A stretch of 64,000 bases of DNA from Ophryocystis elektroscirrha (Eukaryota; Apicomplexa; Conoidasida; Neogregarinorida; Ophryocystidae): positions 248,001-312,000 of the forward strand of contig JAQIFP010000002.1 of the NCBI GenBank assembly GCA_030141585.1, in the 5' to 3' direction. The position numbers and the translations under genes are program-made. This document shows positions 49,597-61,513 of this stretch, piece by piece (position 1 is the stretch's first letter; every line of letters starts with the position of its first letter). Below the pieces are notes generated by a model. The model saw only the letters and a program-made list of their open reading frames with translations, had not been told where the DNA came from and did no database searches.

Positions 49597-50431
49597 TAAT
49601 ACACTGTAACAGTTTTTGTACTCTTCATTAAATAGCATCATATTTTTTTTTCAAAAAAAGTTATTTAATTCACGATAAAGTTAATATAACGTATTTTCAA
49701 AACATTCCCATATATTTTCAATAATACTACTCTGTAAACATTTTTAATTTTTTCCAAGTTTTTTCTTATTAATATAATGGAATTATTGAGATTAAATAAA
49801 TAATTTAATAAAAATAAAACATGCAATGCTTTACTTTTCAAACATATCAAAAAATTAAGCATATGAATTCCTAAACTAAATATCTTCTTGTGTTGTTTCA
49901 CAGAAATATACTGCAAAAGTTGACTCAAATTAATAAAAAAAAAAACAAGTTTTCTTTTTTTTTTTTGGCGGAACAAATAATATAATTAATATAATATTTA
50001 TTAGTATCATTTAATTTATACCAAGAATAAAATGCAGCAAAATTTTTTGTATATCACTATTTTCCCATAAAGTAAGTCTTTTTCAATATTACAAATAAGT
50101 ATGTGATATCATAATTTATTACATTTTTCATCAAAATACTAATTACTTAAAGTATCTACATGAAATTACTAATTTTATACTTTTGAACAATTATATTTGT
50201 GTTTATTCGAAAAATTACTATGTTTACTTCTAAAAAAAATTGTTTATTATGAATTTATTGTATAAAGTATAACTTAATAATATTAGATTGGGTCACCCGG
50301 TAAAAGTCACAGCTGAATTACAGGAGATCTTAACTTTTAAATTTACAACCTCTTTCCGGATAACAAGCCGTATCCAGGCATACGTGTCATGTAAATAAAT
50401 AAATACTAAAAAATGTGTTTATTATAGTGAA
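49597..50431. other. Intergenic region upstream of the ApiAP2 gene, with a GC-richer island
   Basis: Mostly AT-rich, with A/T homopolymers. At about 50285-50400 the composition becomes clearly less AT-rich. On the minus strand this island holds ATG 50388-50390, MTRMPGYGLLSGKRF, a GTAAAT...CAG intron (50313-50346) and CDFYR, but the frame soon stops. It may be a small gene start, 5' UTR of ApiAP2, or a structured RNA. Confidence 0.4.
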
Positions 50432-53206
50432 ATGATAGCAGCACATGACCGTGTATTATCTGATTCACGAAATGAAGATTATGAAAAGCGAAATGAATCT
50501 TCTAATGAAAACATGCCTCCCGAAGAGAATTTACTTGTAACTGATTATGCATATCCTATACATCCCTTACACCATGTCCCTTCTCTTTTGCCTAGAGGAA
50601 TTTTACCTCCATCTGCTCCTATAGTGAATCCAAGCGTCGCTGGCAGTGAAGTAGAACTTGCTCGACGCCTTGGCGTTCGGTTTGATTCTTCAAACGCTGC
50701 TTGGGTCGCTAGGTAATACCTTTTTTTTTGTCGAGTGACTCTTTTATTCTTAGGTGGATTGAACCTCACAGTGAAAAAAAAAAGAGTAGATGGTTCTCTG
50801 TAGCTAAATATGGCGAATTGTCTGCTCGTAGACTAGCTATACAAGCTTGTTTGTATAACATGAAACCATCCGATTGTCCCAGTTTACGTGATTTACAAGA
50901 TGTCTTATCAAACTTTTCAGCTGCACCAAATCCTGCAGCGCCGCCTCTTATGCCAGATGGTGCAACATGGCCTGGATTTGTTCCACCACATCATGTTCTT
51001 GTTCCACCACCAGGCGCTCAAATTCCCCCAAATGCTTCTGTTCCAAGCGATCCTACATCTGGATCTGTTCCACCAGCTAATAGTAATAATCTAATATAAT
51101 TACACACAATTAATTGATATAATTTTATATCCTCTAAAATTAGCATTATTTATTGATTAATGACATTATATACATTATATTATAATCAATTAATTCTTTT
51201 GATTGCCAAATGTTTACTTTCATATAAAATTTATATATAATATAAAATTTTTTAAATAAAAACACCCGTATTTTGCTTATATAAAATGTTTTACTATATG
51301 CAATAAATTAATTGATTAAATTTATACACTTACTTATATGTAAGTTATCGAGAATGAGTTAATATTCTAGTCTTACTAGGTTATAATACTAACAACCCTT
51401 ATATGGCTTCTCCCAACAATAGTGCTATACTTGGTATGGCTTCATTACCACAACTGGGTTCTATATGTCAAGGCATTCCCCAACATCAAGCGGTTCCAGG
51501 ATATGTCATATCATCTCCTGGAGGACTGTCCCCTGCAGAAGTTGGGGGAAGTTCAGAAAGTACTGATACTTTACACAATATTCATTCCTTGCACAACCCT
51601 AGTAACCTTGACAGTGAAAATACAGCGTCACCAACAGCAGTTAATATGTTAAAAAATCTTGACTCTACGATTAATAATGCAGTTAAAATTAATGATTCTT
51701 CGAATGAAATAAAAACAGAATCTGTTCAACCAAATATATATACCGATTGGAATACAGCTTATAATATGTCGCAACAGCAAACTCCACCACCAGATTATAG
51801 TGGCTTAAAATTGAAAACCCCGTCTACTGCTGATAGTTATTATGTTGAAACTACTACACCAAATTATGATTTATCAAATCATAACTTTATACAACCACCC
51901 CCTCTAGAAACTTCATTAGAAAATAATAATGATCAATCTCAATCACAGTATTTACAACCACCACATTTAGAAGATCCTAACAAGACAAACAATAACTCTA
52001 ATTTATACGGTGAATAAAATACTACACGTTATATATATATATATATATTTATGATTAATAATTGGTTATATATGTACCTGTATGCATACACATATATTTA
52101 TTTACGTATATTCACATATGTGTTAATTAGCACTTATTTATGTATAATTATGTTGATCATTTTTTTCCAATACTTCAGAAATTAATCAAGATAATGGAGA
52201 GGAAGTAGACGAAGAAGAAGAAGATGATGAAACATACGACGAAACATACAGACCTCCCACAAAAACAGATGACGATGATTTTTATTCTGAAGATGGCGAA
52301 AAAATTGCTAAAAAAAGAAAGATAGATCCAATTGATTTGTCTTCAGAAAATATGATGCTTAACGGGGGAGTTGTTTCAAACGGTGTTATGCCTCCACACT
52401 TCCCTGGACTATATAATAGTCTAGCATTACCATCTCCATATTACCAATTATATCAACCATTTGGACCACAACAAGGGGCCCCGGACGGATTTGCTTTTTT
52501 AAATCCTTATCAAATGCCATTAATGCCTCATCATTTACATCCTCACCATGCAGCTTTCTTCTCTCAATTACAGCCAATAGACCTTAGTAGTGGTATGAAT
52601 AAATCTTATTGATTATAGTTACTTGCTGCATGTATATAGCCATCATAAATTAGTAAATGTATATTATATTCGTATACTCGGTGAAGGACAATCTTTAATG
52701 TAGGTTCTTCTGGAACTTCAGGTGGTGTAACACATGGAATGAGTGCTAAAATGACTTGTGAAAGAGGACTCCATTACAGTCGTTGTTACCATGGGAATAA
52801 AGAATGCTGGATAGCTGTATGGAATACAAAAGGAGGCCGCATAATGCACGAAGCTTTCGATGTACAAACTCACGGTTTTGAACAAGCAAAATTAAAGGCA
52901 CGCGAAGCTCGTGACGCTGCTCATTCTAATAATATAGCAGTTGCTGAAAACTCCAGACCATCATGGAAGTCTCACTCGAACACAGGAATACCTCATGTCT
53001 CATTAGATAGTCAGCAATTGCGATTCCGTGCTCACAAATTCGGCAGACGGCTTTGCAGATCTTTTAGTTTTGGTCGTAGACGTGGAAGTTTTGCTTCTCG
53101 TGAAAGCGCATTTGATGCCGCTGTGTTATGGTTAATCCAAACGCCAACTGAAGAAGAAATAGCCGCTGTCAGTGGAGTGTCAACCAAATTAGAAGAACCT
53201 ATTTAG
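50432..53206 (+). CDS. ApiAP2 transcription factor with an N-terminal AP2 domain and one or two C-terminal AP2-like domains
   Basis: ATG 50432 (MIAAHDRVLSDSRNEDYEKR). Five exons join in phase. AP2 domain 1 is split by a 45-nt intron: GVRFDSSNAAWVAR, then WIEPHSEKKKSRWFSVAKYG, then ARRLAIQACLYN. Pro-rich, Asn/Ser-rich and acidic linkers follow (EEVDEEEEDDETYDETYRPP), with a possible nuclear signal AKKRKID. The last exon holds a second AP2-like unit (RGLHYSRCYHGNKECWIAVW ... GFEQAKLKAREARDAA) and a probable third (QQLRFRAHKFGRRLCRSFSF ... FASRESAFDAAVLWL). The order and G-x-F/Y-x...W...F-S-x-x-K-x-G spacing match ApiAP2 DNA-binding domains. Targets are unknown. The stop is at 53204-53206. An AG precedes the ATG, so a 5' non-coding exon is possible. 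Confidence 0.88.
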
Positions 53207-54346
53207 TTTTACTTTCAATGCGCTCGCCTATATTACATAAAAATTGTATAAAACCCATTTTTCTAGTTAATCTTATACTCTTGTTTTACCCTATATATAG
53301 CTAGTTTTAAATGATAAAAAATTCTTAGTATATATCTCAATTAATTGTTTTTATATGGTAACAATATGATACAAACAATTGAAAGAATTTTTATAACAGA
53401 TAATACTGTAACTGTTCGTATATATTTAGAATAAAGAAGATACACATATACGCCAGCTCCCATACTGTACACTATTTATTCATCTTTCTTCAAATAAATA
53501 CAATACAGAACACATACAGCGTTTACCAAAATAAAATTCTGTATTTAAAAGATTATGCTGTAACATACTTCATCCCTAGAGGCCACATGGAACAGAATAT
53601 CGATTACCTAAACAAACAGCGAGTGACAGCTCATTCATATTTTATGGAAATTTTCAATGTAAATAGATTTCAAGTACTAAACACAAAATCTAATTTTAAG
53701 TATCTTTTGGTTCAAATTGTGTAAATTACTTTATTTTGTTTTGTGTTTGGTTTTACTTTAAATGTTGATTGATGCTAATATAAAAAAAATAAATCTTATT
53801 TTATTACTTTATACATTAGTTAGATTATACAATTATCTCTTATAGATCTTTTTCAATCTCTATTACTCCACTATCTAAAATCTATTATATTCATGCTAAC
53901 ATGTAATTTTTGATATCAGTCGAATACTTATCATCAACATTTTATAAATAATCAATAATTTTAATAATTCTGTTTTTGCAAAATTACTTATTCTTATATA
54001 AAAACTCAGTACATTTCAAATTGAGCTAAAGCAATGATATAAATTGTATCACCTACAACTGTAATCATAAACTTCTTTTAAATTGTTCAAAATATTATTT
54101 TCACATTAATAATTAATTTAAATGTAAAATTGCACATCTGCACAAACATATACTTTGTAAAATTAATTTTTACTTTTTTTATATAGAAACGTCTTTTATA
54201 ATTTTAATTTATTTCAATTTAAATAATTGTTTAAGAACATATGAAAGATATTTATGATTATTTTGTGTATAGTTTTTCCCACCAGTTAATAATAATGATA
54301 CATTATTATATAAAAAAAATATTAGCAAAATAATAAATGATATTTG
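53207..54346. other. Long intergenic region with a stop-free stretch
   Basis: Over 1.1 kb between the ApiAP2 stop and the unknown minus gene stop. It is AT-rich, except for a patch at 53570-53650. One plus-strand frame is free of stops for 106 codons (53404-53721), with a 45-residue ATG-led part from 53587. No similarity is recognised, and the rest is featureless. Confidence 0.45.
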
Positions 54347-54928
54347 TCAAAAAACTCCATTATGAGAAAAAGAAAAATTTCTAGTATGTGACTGTGAAGG
54401 TGAGGGTTCAGTTACACAAGTATGAACTAATTGAGTAAATTTGCCAGCTAAATAATACAACAACAAACCAATAGAATTGGATATTGATTGTATAGCTGGC
54501 TCTACTTTTTCAGCATAAGAAATAGCAAGACGGCCTATCTTGGCTGCACAGTCAGCATTATCTTGAGCTCTTTTATGGCACGCTGCACAAAAAGGCTTAT
54601 ATGTAATAATTGAAGGTGTTATGGACGTTGGGGAATAATAATCCGAAGGTGCGGTACGTGAACATGTTTCATTCACATATCCAGGATATGTGTAATGTAT
54701 AACACTAGGATACGATAAGTTATTGCTACAAAAAAGGTTTTTGTCATAATTTACTGCATTATGATTGGAGTTATACATTACGGGAACTGGAATCAATGTT
54801 TTGGTCATAGACGTATTGGGTATAGGGTTTATGCCCACAGTCTTTTTGCGATTTTGCTTTTTAAAATCATTATTTGTTATTGATTTATCATAATATTTAG
54901 GGAACATATAATTATCGTATTTATACAT
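54347..54928 (-). CDS. Unknown protein, 193 residues
   Basis: ATG 54926-54928 (MYKYDNYMFPKYYDKSITNN). A single exon. The first 110 residues are Asn/Tyr/Pro/Ser-rich and probably disordered. The C-terminal half is ordered-looking with a CxxC pair and a helix (FCAACHKRAQDNADCAAKIG), then AISYAEKVEPAIQSISNSIG and the mildly hydrophobic LLLYYLAGKFTQLVHTCV. The Cys and the short hydrophobic helix could suggest a membrane-anchored or zinc-binding segment. No family is recognised. Confidence 0.5.
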   Translation of the reverse strand: MYKYDNYMFPKYYDKSITNNDFKKQNRKKTVGINPIPNTSMTKTLIPVPVMYNSNHNAVNYDKNLFCSNNLSYPSVIHYTYPGYVNETCSRTAPSDYYSPTSITPSIITYKPFCAACHKRAQDNADCAAKIGRLAISYAEKVEPAIQSISNSIGLLLYYLAGKFTQLVHTCVTEPSPSQSHTRNFSFSHNGVF

Positions 54929-55041
54929 TACGATCACTAGGATCAATCAAGCATGCGCATATAAACAATATAAATTATTAATATTTTATAATTTACCATA
55001 TTTTTTACGTTTTTCAAAAAAAAAAATATTTATAAATATTG

Positions 55042-56183
55042 TTAAATTAGTGTTTTGCTCAATTTTTCTTCCAATTCGTTTAATTTTGATAGAATTTTTT
55101 CTTTCTTTGCAAGGCTCTACACATATATAGTAAATATAATGAAAAAAAAATTACATGTCGTTCTTTTGCAGTTAAAGTTTTTCCTTTCGTTTGTTCATCT
55201 TCTAATATGTCTAATTTTCTTAGTTGTTCGCTAAGGCGTTCCAATCTAATTTATTTTAATCTATTTTATATTTTTACTGAATTGTGATGGGTAAATTAGA
55301 AAACTCATTTGAAGCTGGAGCTTCTGTCTCTTTTTTAGGCTGAAATGACTCAACGACTATTTCTTCGTCCTCATTAATTTGAACAGGTTTAGGTTTTTTA
55401 GGCTTTTTTTTTTTTTTGGACGTAACGGATTCAAAATCCTTTGTGGAAAATCCCACGGGCAAATTTCCTCGAGCTTCGAGGCTTTCTTTAAACTAAGTGT
55501 TTAATTAGTTTAAGTCAATATATAAAAATAACTTGATTGTCTAATATGTTTAACATGAAGTAAACAATTTTCTTTAAACGTATATATATATCTATTCATA
55601 TGAGAAATTAAATACATTTCAATTATTTGCAATATATACACTTTTATTCTATTTTTATACAAAAATATTTTTATCTATACAAAGATATTTTTATAAATAT
55701 TAATATTTATATAAAATATTAACGTATATGTATAAATAAACTTCAAATATATAGCAATAAAAAAAAAAATGCATATATAAAATATACTGTTACTATAGAA
55801 AGAAAAATAATTTATAATTATTGATAAATATTACGTGATTATAGTCTATGTGTAATTATCTATAAATAATTGATTCTTATCATCATTGAATGTATAATTG
55901 ACATTTTTCTTTTAATATGTGTATTTATATGGTGACAAAATCAATTTAAACATACTTCTGCACCTTTACTTTTGAACTTTTCGACTTCTTCCTGAAATTT
56001 TGTTAGTATAATAAACAAAATTACCTCTCTTAAAAACCCAGGTCTTATTTTTATTTCTTTTCTAACAGAACCATCAGGTCTTCGAGAAGCCGCAATTACG
56101 CGATTTCCAGAAGCATCTACTTTAATCCATTCCCCTGTTTTGGATAAAGTTCCGGACACACACGAAAAAGAACCTTGCTCCAT
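55042..56183 (-). CDS. PYM1: PYM/WIBG, partner of Y14-Mago
   Basis: ATG 56181-56183. The N-terminal Mago-Y14-binding motif is clear: GEWIKVDASGNRVIAASRRP, then DGSVRKEIKIRPGF, then a 33-nt intron and EEVEKFKSKG. This matches the family pattern RVIAASRRPDGxxRKxxRVxxGYxPQxEVxxYxSKG. A long intron (about 55960-55500) follows, then FKESLEARGNLPVGFSTKDF with a Lys-rich run, and two short helical exons ending KILSKLNELEEKLSKTLI. The stop is at 55042. PYM binds the ribosome and dismantles exon junction complexes in the cytoplasm. The protein has roughly 200 residues, usual for the family. Its presence implies Mago and Y14 elsewhere in the genome. Confidence 0.85.
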
Positions 56184-56398
56184 CGTAAAATCTTTTGGAT
56201 AATTACTCCGTCAATATTTACTGTTTTTTTTCAAATATTTAAATAATCATTCATTAAACTATTATTTTTTTTTTTTACAGAAATATATTAAATGTTAAAA
56301 TTTTGCTTGTTAATCAAGCCGCTTAATTTTTTTTTTTCTAAATAATACTTAAAAAATTATCATTTGTAAATCTAAATATATCCTACTAAAAAAAAAAA

Positions 56399-57184
56399 TT
56401 AATTTGAGTCAGATTCAGAACTAAGTAGGTCTTCGCTGAAATTTACCAAATTGTGTTGATTTTGATGAATTTTTTGAATTGACCAAAATTCAAGACTCTG
56501 CCCTAACTGCACAGGGACGACACATTCACCAAACTTAATTGCTATTTGTGTGATTTTAAGTTTGATATCAGGCAGTTGCTCCAATTTTTCAGAGGAAAAA
56601 CTTAAAATATTATTTTTTTTTATTGTAAATAAAGATATATGCGGTCTTATAGGTGTATAATAAGACTCAAGACCAAATTCAGCCATGACCATATCTATAG
56701 ATTTTATAAGTTTAAATACCTAGATATATACATACATAGACTTAATTTACTGTTGAATTGCAAGGATTTACGTCTATTCCAACATAGTAAAAATCATTCG
56801 TAACTTCATTACATTGTATATAGCTATTTAACGAAGATACACTGATAAGTAGCTCAAATGGTTTAATCTTTTTTAAATTATTATTTAAACGTTCTAAATA
56901 TAACTCTATTTGATACTCTCTATAGTGACTTCGCAGTTACACATTTTACTTTAAAATCACATTTCTTGATAGACTTATATGAGCACCAATTATACCCGTA
57001 CAGTAATTTAAAGGAATTTTTGAATATTCATTTATTATGCATTTTTCATAGTATTTTTGTAATTCAATTAGGTTTGGCTCGATTTTCTGTACTAATAGAA
57101 AAAAAAACCCAATTATTTACAATGCTTACATGGTATATAAATCAACGTATTAAAATTTCCATCTATTCTTTTTAGTTTTTTCAT
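56399..57184 (-). CDS. USB1: USB1/Mpn1, U6 snRNA 3'-end phosphodiesterase
   Basis: The likely start is ATG 57182-57184 (MKKLKRIDGNFNTLIYIP). Exons join in phase: then QKIEPNLIELQKYYEKC, GIIGAHISLSRNVIL with the first catalytic HxS, EYQIELYLERLNNNLKKIKP, ISVSSLNSYIQCNEVTNDFY, and the last exon EFGLESYYTPIRPHISLF with the second HxS. The R-x-x-G-x-W/F...Y-I-P start, HISLSR and FGL..YY...PHxSL are family signatures of the 2H phosphoesterase USB1, which trims U6 snRNA oligo(U) tails. An acidic tail ends ESDSN at 56399. An AG just upstream of the ATG means an earlier exon cannot be excluded. Confidence 0.85.
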
Positions 57185-57621
57185 AAAATTTGTAATGAAC
57201 CTACAAAAAAATTAAGAAATTTCAAAAAAACATATAAAACGCAATTCTTCGCATATTGATGCTAGATCAATTTTTGTCTTAATCTTCGGTTTTTTTTGCC
57301 TGAGAATTTATTTGAATGTGTTATATTTTAAAGGTTTTAGTGGCGGTATAAAACTCGCTTGAAGTAACATATAAGGTTACACACTTGATTACACTATTTG
57401 TAAATTAATTAATTGCCAATTAAAACGCTTTTGATTATTTATTTAGATTGTTTATACACAAGTTAGAATCAAATTACATAATACTAATAGTTGTAAACAA
57501 GTTCGTTAAGTTGTTCATATCTAAACAATTTTTTTCATTTGATAAGTTTTCCTATAACACAAACTATTCTTATATTTGTATATGTGGTCTAAAATTATGA
57601 CTGAGTTTTATTTTGTTTAAT
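57185..57621. other. Divergent intergenic region
   Basis: About 440 bases between USB1 (-) and the large unknown gene (+). AT-rich, with no feature recognised. Confidence 0.55.
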
Positions 57622-60156
57622 ATGTATCGACCTGAGTATTTGGAGCTAAATAACTGGCTAGAGTTATTTTCTCCTTTAAAATTATGTCCTTCAAATGTTC
57701 ACAAACCCAAAATAGTTTGTCTCTATGACATAGATTGTGCTAAGCGTGATGTGAAAAGGTTTAAAGAATATAAAAAAATTTGTGCTTACCATTACGTTAT
57801 TGATCAATCATCCATACTTACTCCCCAACTAATCCAAAAATCGTATATAAAAATATTTAATATTATATGTCTCACAACGCGTTACAAATATGTGCAATCA
57901 TATCTTCACATATTGCATTATTTATCGTACTTAATTCCGTGCCCTTTTTTCCATTTTTCCAAGTTTTATTTATTATTCTACAATTTATTGCAAGTGGGGT
58001 GTTCACACATATATTGGAAAAACTCATGTACAGCGTTGAAGTTTATGTGTCAAAGTGTAAAAAAATTGGTTGCGTATCATCATCCATCTCTTTCAGTTTC
58101 ATTTGAAAAAATAGATCCTTATTGGTGTCATGACTACATTGATTCTTTGGCCGTATCCCGATTTGACAACCCTATTTTATGGCTTAGCGTAATATATAAT
58201 GTAATGAAACTTTCCCATGATCGGTTAGCGTATATGGCCAGTTTAAATAATTTTAAATTAAATAAATACCAAAAAGTTAATAAAAAATTTCATAAAAGAG
58301 TTTTATCTGTAAAAAAAGTAAAAGTTTTTAAAAAAAATAGAGATAAACTATATAATATTACACTAAATTATATAGGATTAGCTAATATTGAAAATAAACA
58401 TAGTTTCATAAAATTATTTAAGCATAACTATCAAAAGTATAATGTTGAAAAACAATTTGTGTTTGATTCTTATCTAGAGCTTACATTTTTATTAATAACT
58501 ATTTTAGGTTTTCTTAAAGTAAATTATTCTGATATGTGTATAATACAATCACGCAATTGGGATACGTTATTAATTTCGTTACCAAGAATTAATATGACTA
58601 AATTCAATAATTTTTCTACTTTATTCGATTACGTAAATTATACAAATAAAACAAATAGTATTTTTAAAAGACGAATGAGTAAAAAAATGTTAAGCAGTAA
58701 CTATAATTCATATAGTAGTGATATTAATATGTATAATAAAAATAATATAAATACACATATAAGCTTACTAACCGAAATCCTTCTAGGTAATATGATTTAT
58801 TATATATATATTACACCGATACTTATAAGAAAATTATATATAATGCTGTCTACTATATATAAACAAAAAAAAACTATAGATTTTTTTATTATCAGTTTTC
58901 TTAACATTTATTATCTTTACAATAAAATAAATAAGTTATATTTAATTACAGATATTAAAAAAATAGAGTTTGAAAACAATAAGAAGCTCATAGAAAATAA
59001 AGACACTTACTTTTATATAGATGATACGAAAGAGGAATTGAAGAAAGAACTCGTAAACAGAATCACTGCATATTTATATCAATTATATAATAGAAACATA
59101 GAAAGTTACATAACCTTGAATATGTTTAATAAACTTGAAATAAACAATATTTACCCCAATTTTATGTTTGAGTATACAACTAACAATACAATGAAGTCTG
59201 AATTGCCTTGTAATATACGTAATTCTGGATTGAAAGTTGCACATTCTGGTATTGCAGATACCAAAAGGGCAGAATATAAGAGGAGACCTCCATTCACTTA
59301 TAATCTCACTCAGAAAGAGACTAATGATAAAAGTATTAATACAAATAATAGCTATTTAAATACAAGTAATAACAGTATTATCAACAGATATATGGGTTTA
59401 TGGCCAATCATTTCTTTATATGTGGACTTATCTAAAGATTACATACTTATTGTTCACACCACATCATTGTCCTGTAAATTTAATGGATATGTTAAACTGT
59501 CAGTATCTACTGCTTTCATAATTTTTACGAATACTATCGAATGCGAAATATATTCTGTATTACAAAACCAAATACAGTATGTCGATCATTCTTCAAATTT
59601 ATCAAACTGGATTGAAAATCATCGAAATTACGTATATATATGTTCTCAAAGTTTATATATATTACTCAAAATATTTGAAATACCTGGTAAGTATTAATTC
59701 TTCATTTATATTCTAACAATTTGTCAAATAATAAACGCTATGGAAAATAATCTTAGCTGTTTAATATAGATGCCTATAATAAAAATATAATGTTATAATT
59801 TATTTTACCCTCAAATATATACTTTATACTTAATTAAAGTGCAAAATACTATGGACGCAAATTAAGTATGGTTAATTAGTCTGAATATTATAATTATAAT
59901 TCTTGAATTGAAATATATTTGTATCAAGAGTAAATAATTTTTACCGTATTAGTGCATTGAGTAGTTGCAAATTAAATGATTATTTGTTATTGCGTTAGAT
60001 CTTGTATGCATCCCCCTTCTGAATATTGAGTTTATCCAGGAAACAAGTCAAATTCAATCTCTCCCTATTATTTTGAATTATTCTTTGACTTATAGAAAAA
60101 GAAAACAAATGGAAAAGTATAATTTTATTGATGAAGTGACAACAACTTGTCCATGA
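57622..60156 (+). CDS. Large unknown protein, about 745 residues, nearly intronless
   Basis: ATG 57622 (MYRPEYLELNNWLELFSPLK). One 2-kb exon is followed by a good GTAAGT donor (59687) and a phase-consistent second exon (59999-60156, LVCIPLLNIEFIQETSQIQS) to the stop at 60154-60156. The N-terminal 210 residues look folded and helical (VIDQSSILTPQLIQKSYIKI; YWCHDYIDSLAVSRFDNPIL; WLSVIYNVMKLSHDRLAYMA). The middle is Asn/Lys/Ile/Tyr-rich with hydrophobic stretches (FLLITILGFL; FFIISFLNIYYL). The end regains order (GLWPIISLYVDLSKDYILIV). I recognise no family. The large single exon contrasts with the many introns of its neighbours. Confidence 0.7.
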
Positions 60157-60360
60157 TCAATATCAAACACTAAATCATTTTTTTAATCATATTATTTATT
60201 AATGACTCCCGTATATGTAAATTGATAAGAACAAATTTAATGATGTTACTTTTAATTATTTTAATATATTACGCAAATGCTTTAAAAATTTTAAGCTCAA
60301 CAAATAATTTGTCTTTTCTTCAATTAAGTAAAATATTTAACGACAAATCAACTTTAAGAT

Positions 60361-60653
60361 ATGGATCCGTGGCGACCTGGCAATGAAAACTTACCTCAAA
60401 GCACTGCAAGCAAACAGAAATCATCAAAACCCAAAAAGTCTAAAAGTCAAATAAGTAATTGATAGAGTCTATAATATAAATAAAGCGATAAATCGAGAGG
60501 ATAGTTTTGAAGCTGACTCACATCTTCCGATAATTAATGTGCACTACGACAGAAAACCAAAAGTAATGTCAAAGATTCAAATATTATTTGTTAATATAAT
60601 TTCACTAAGATTTTTCTTAGTGAAAATATTGTATCATAAAAACATGATAATAC

Positions 60654-60700
<47 letters not shown>

Positions 60701-61513
60701 ATTTTTATGAATGCAAATAAACATACTATACTGAATCATCAGTATTCCGTTATTTAGTTCACGCATCGAATCTGTAGAGTAAATTAGATGATAAATGATT
60801 GTACAATAAAAAGTTATATTATAATTTGTTTATATTCTATTGTCGCGAACAATACATTTAAAATTTATTGTTTTAATTAATTATACAAGTTTAGTTCAAA
60901 AAATTTAAAAGGAAAATATAATAAGCAAAAAATATGCCTAGTTGTAGATAAATAATCTATTTAACATGCATCGTAATAAATTTTTTGTTAATAGGATTGG
61001 ACACAGGAAGAAGAAATACGAGAAGGTTTAAATTTATTGACTTAGATACGATCAGATATAATAAAGCTTTACAATCAGTTACGTAAAGAATACAAACAAT
61101 CCCAAACTGACGAACATGAAATACGAAATTTGCTGATGAATCGTTTACAGTTATTGAAAGATGTGGAATTAGATGCATTGCGACAAGTAATACTACATGA
61201 ATTACTATAGCAGAGAATAGTATCTAGTGTTAAAGAAAAAAAAAAAACATAAGGATTACACATACGAATTAGAAACAACCCCAAATTCATTAATTAATGG
61301 TAGAGATTTTGTATCCCATAAGTCAAATAAACAGGAATTACAAGTGACGAGTTTGTAGAAAAGATAAAGAATGAAATTAACGGAATTATCAATAAGACAG
61401 ACTCCACAAAAAATCTTTTCAAAACACTTGATAATAAGCAATCTATCGATGATTTAGAGTTTTCGGATAGTGACGTATACAACGAATTGGCGACGGAAGA
61501 ATTTATGAATTAA
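60361..61513 (+). CDS. Unknown coiled-coil-like protein
   Basis: ATG 60361 (MDPWRPGNENLPQSTASKQK). Exons join in phase through introns of about 30 nt plus one of about 430 nt: a Lys/Ser-rich start, DSFEADSHLPIINVHYDRKP, then DWTQEEEIRED, IIKLYNQLRKEYKQSQTDEH, EIRNLLMNRLQLLKDVELDA, a Lys run with HKDYTYELETTPNSLIN, and ITSDEFVEKIKNEINGIINK to the end DVYNELATEEFMN. Helical, charged and Leu-rich in the middle. No domain is recognised. Its TAA stop (61511-61513) overlaps the complementary stop of the RPC9-like gene. A 12-A run at 61235-61247 forces the splice choice used here. Confidence 0.6.
60661..60691. repeat. (TA)n microsatellite in an intron
   Basis: A TA run of about 30 bases in the long intron of the coiled-coil-like gene. 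Confidence 0.85.

Noticed and set aside
53570..53650. Minus-strand mini-ORF (LAVCLGNRYSVPCGL)
   Set aside because: It is only about 20 codons, with no upstream exon. The plus-strand frame through the same bases is longer and better supported.
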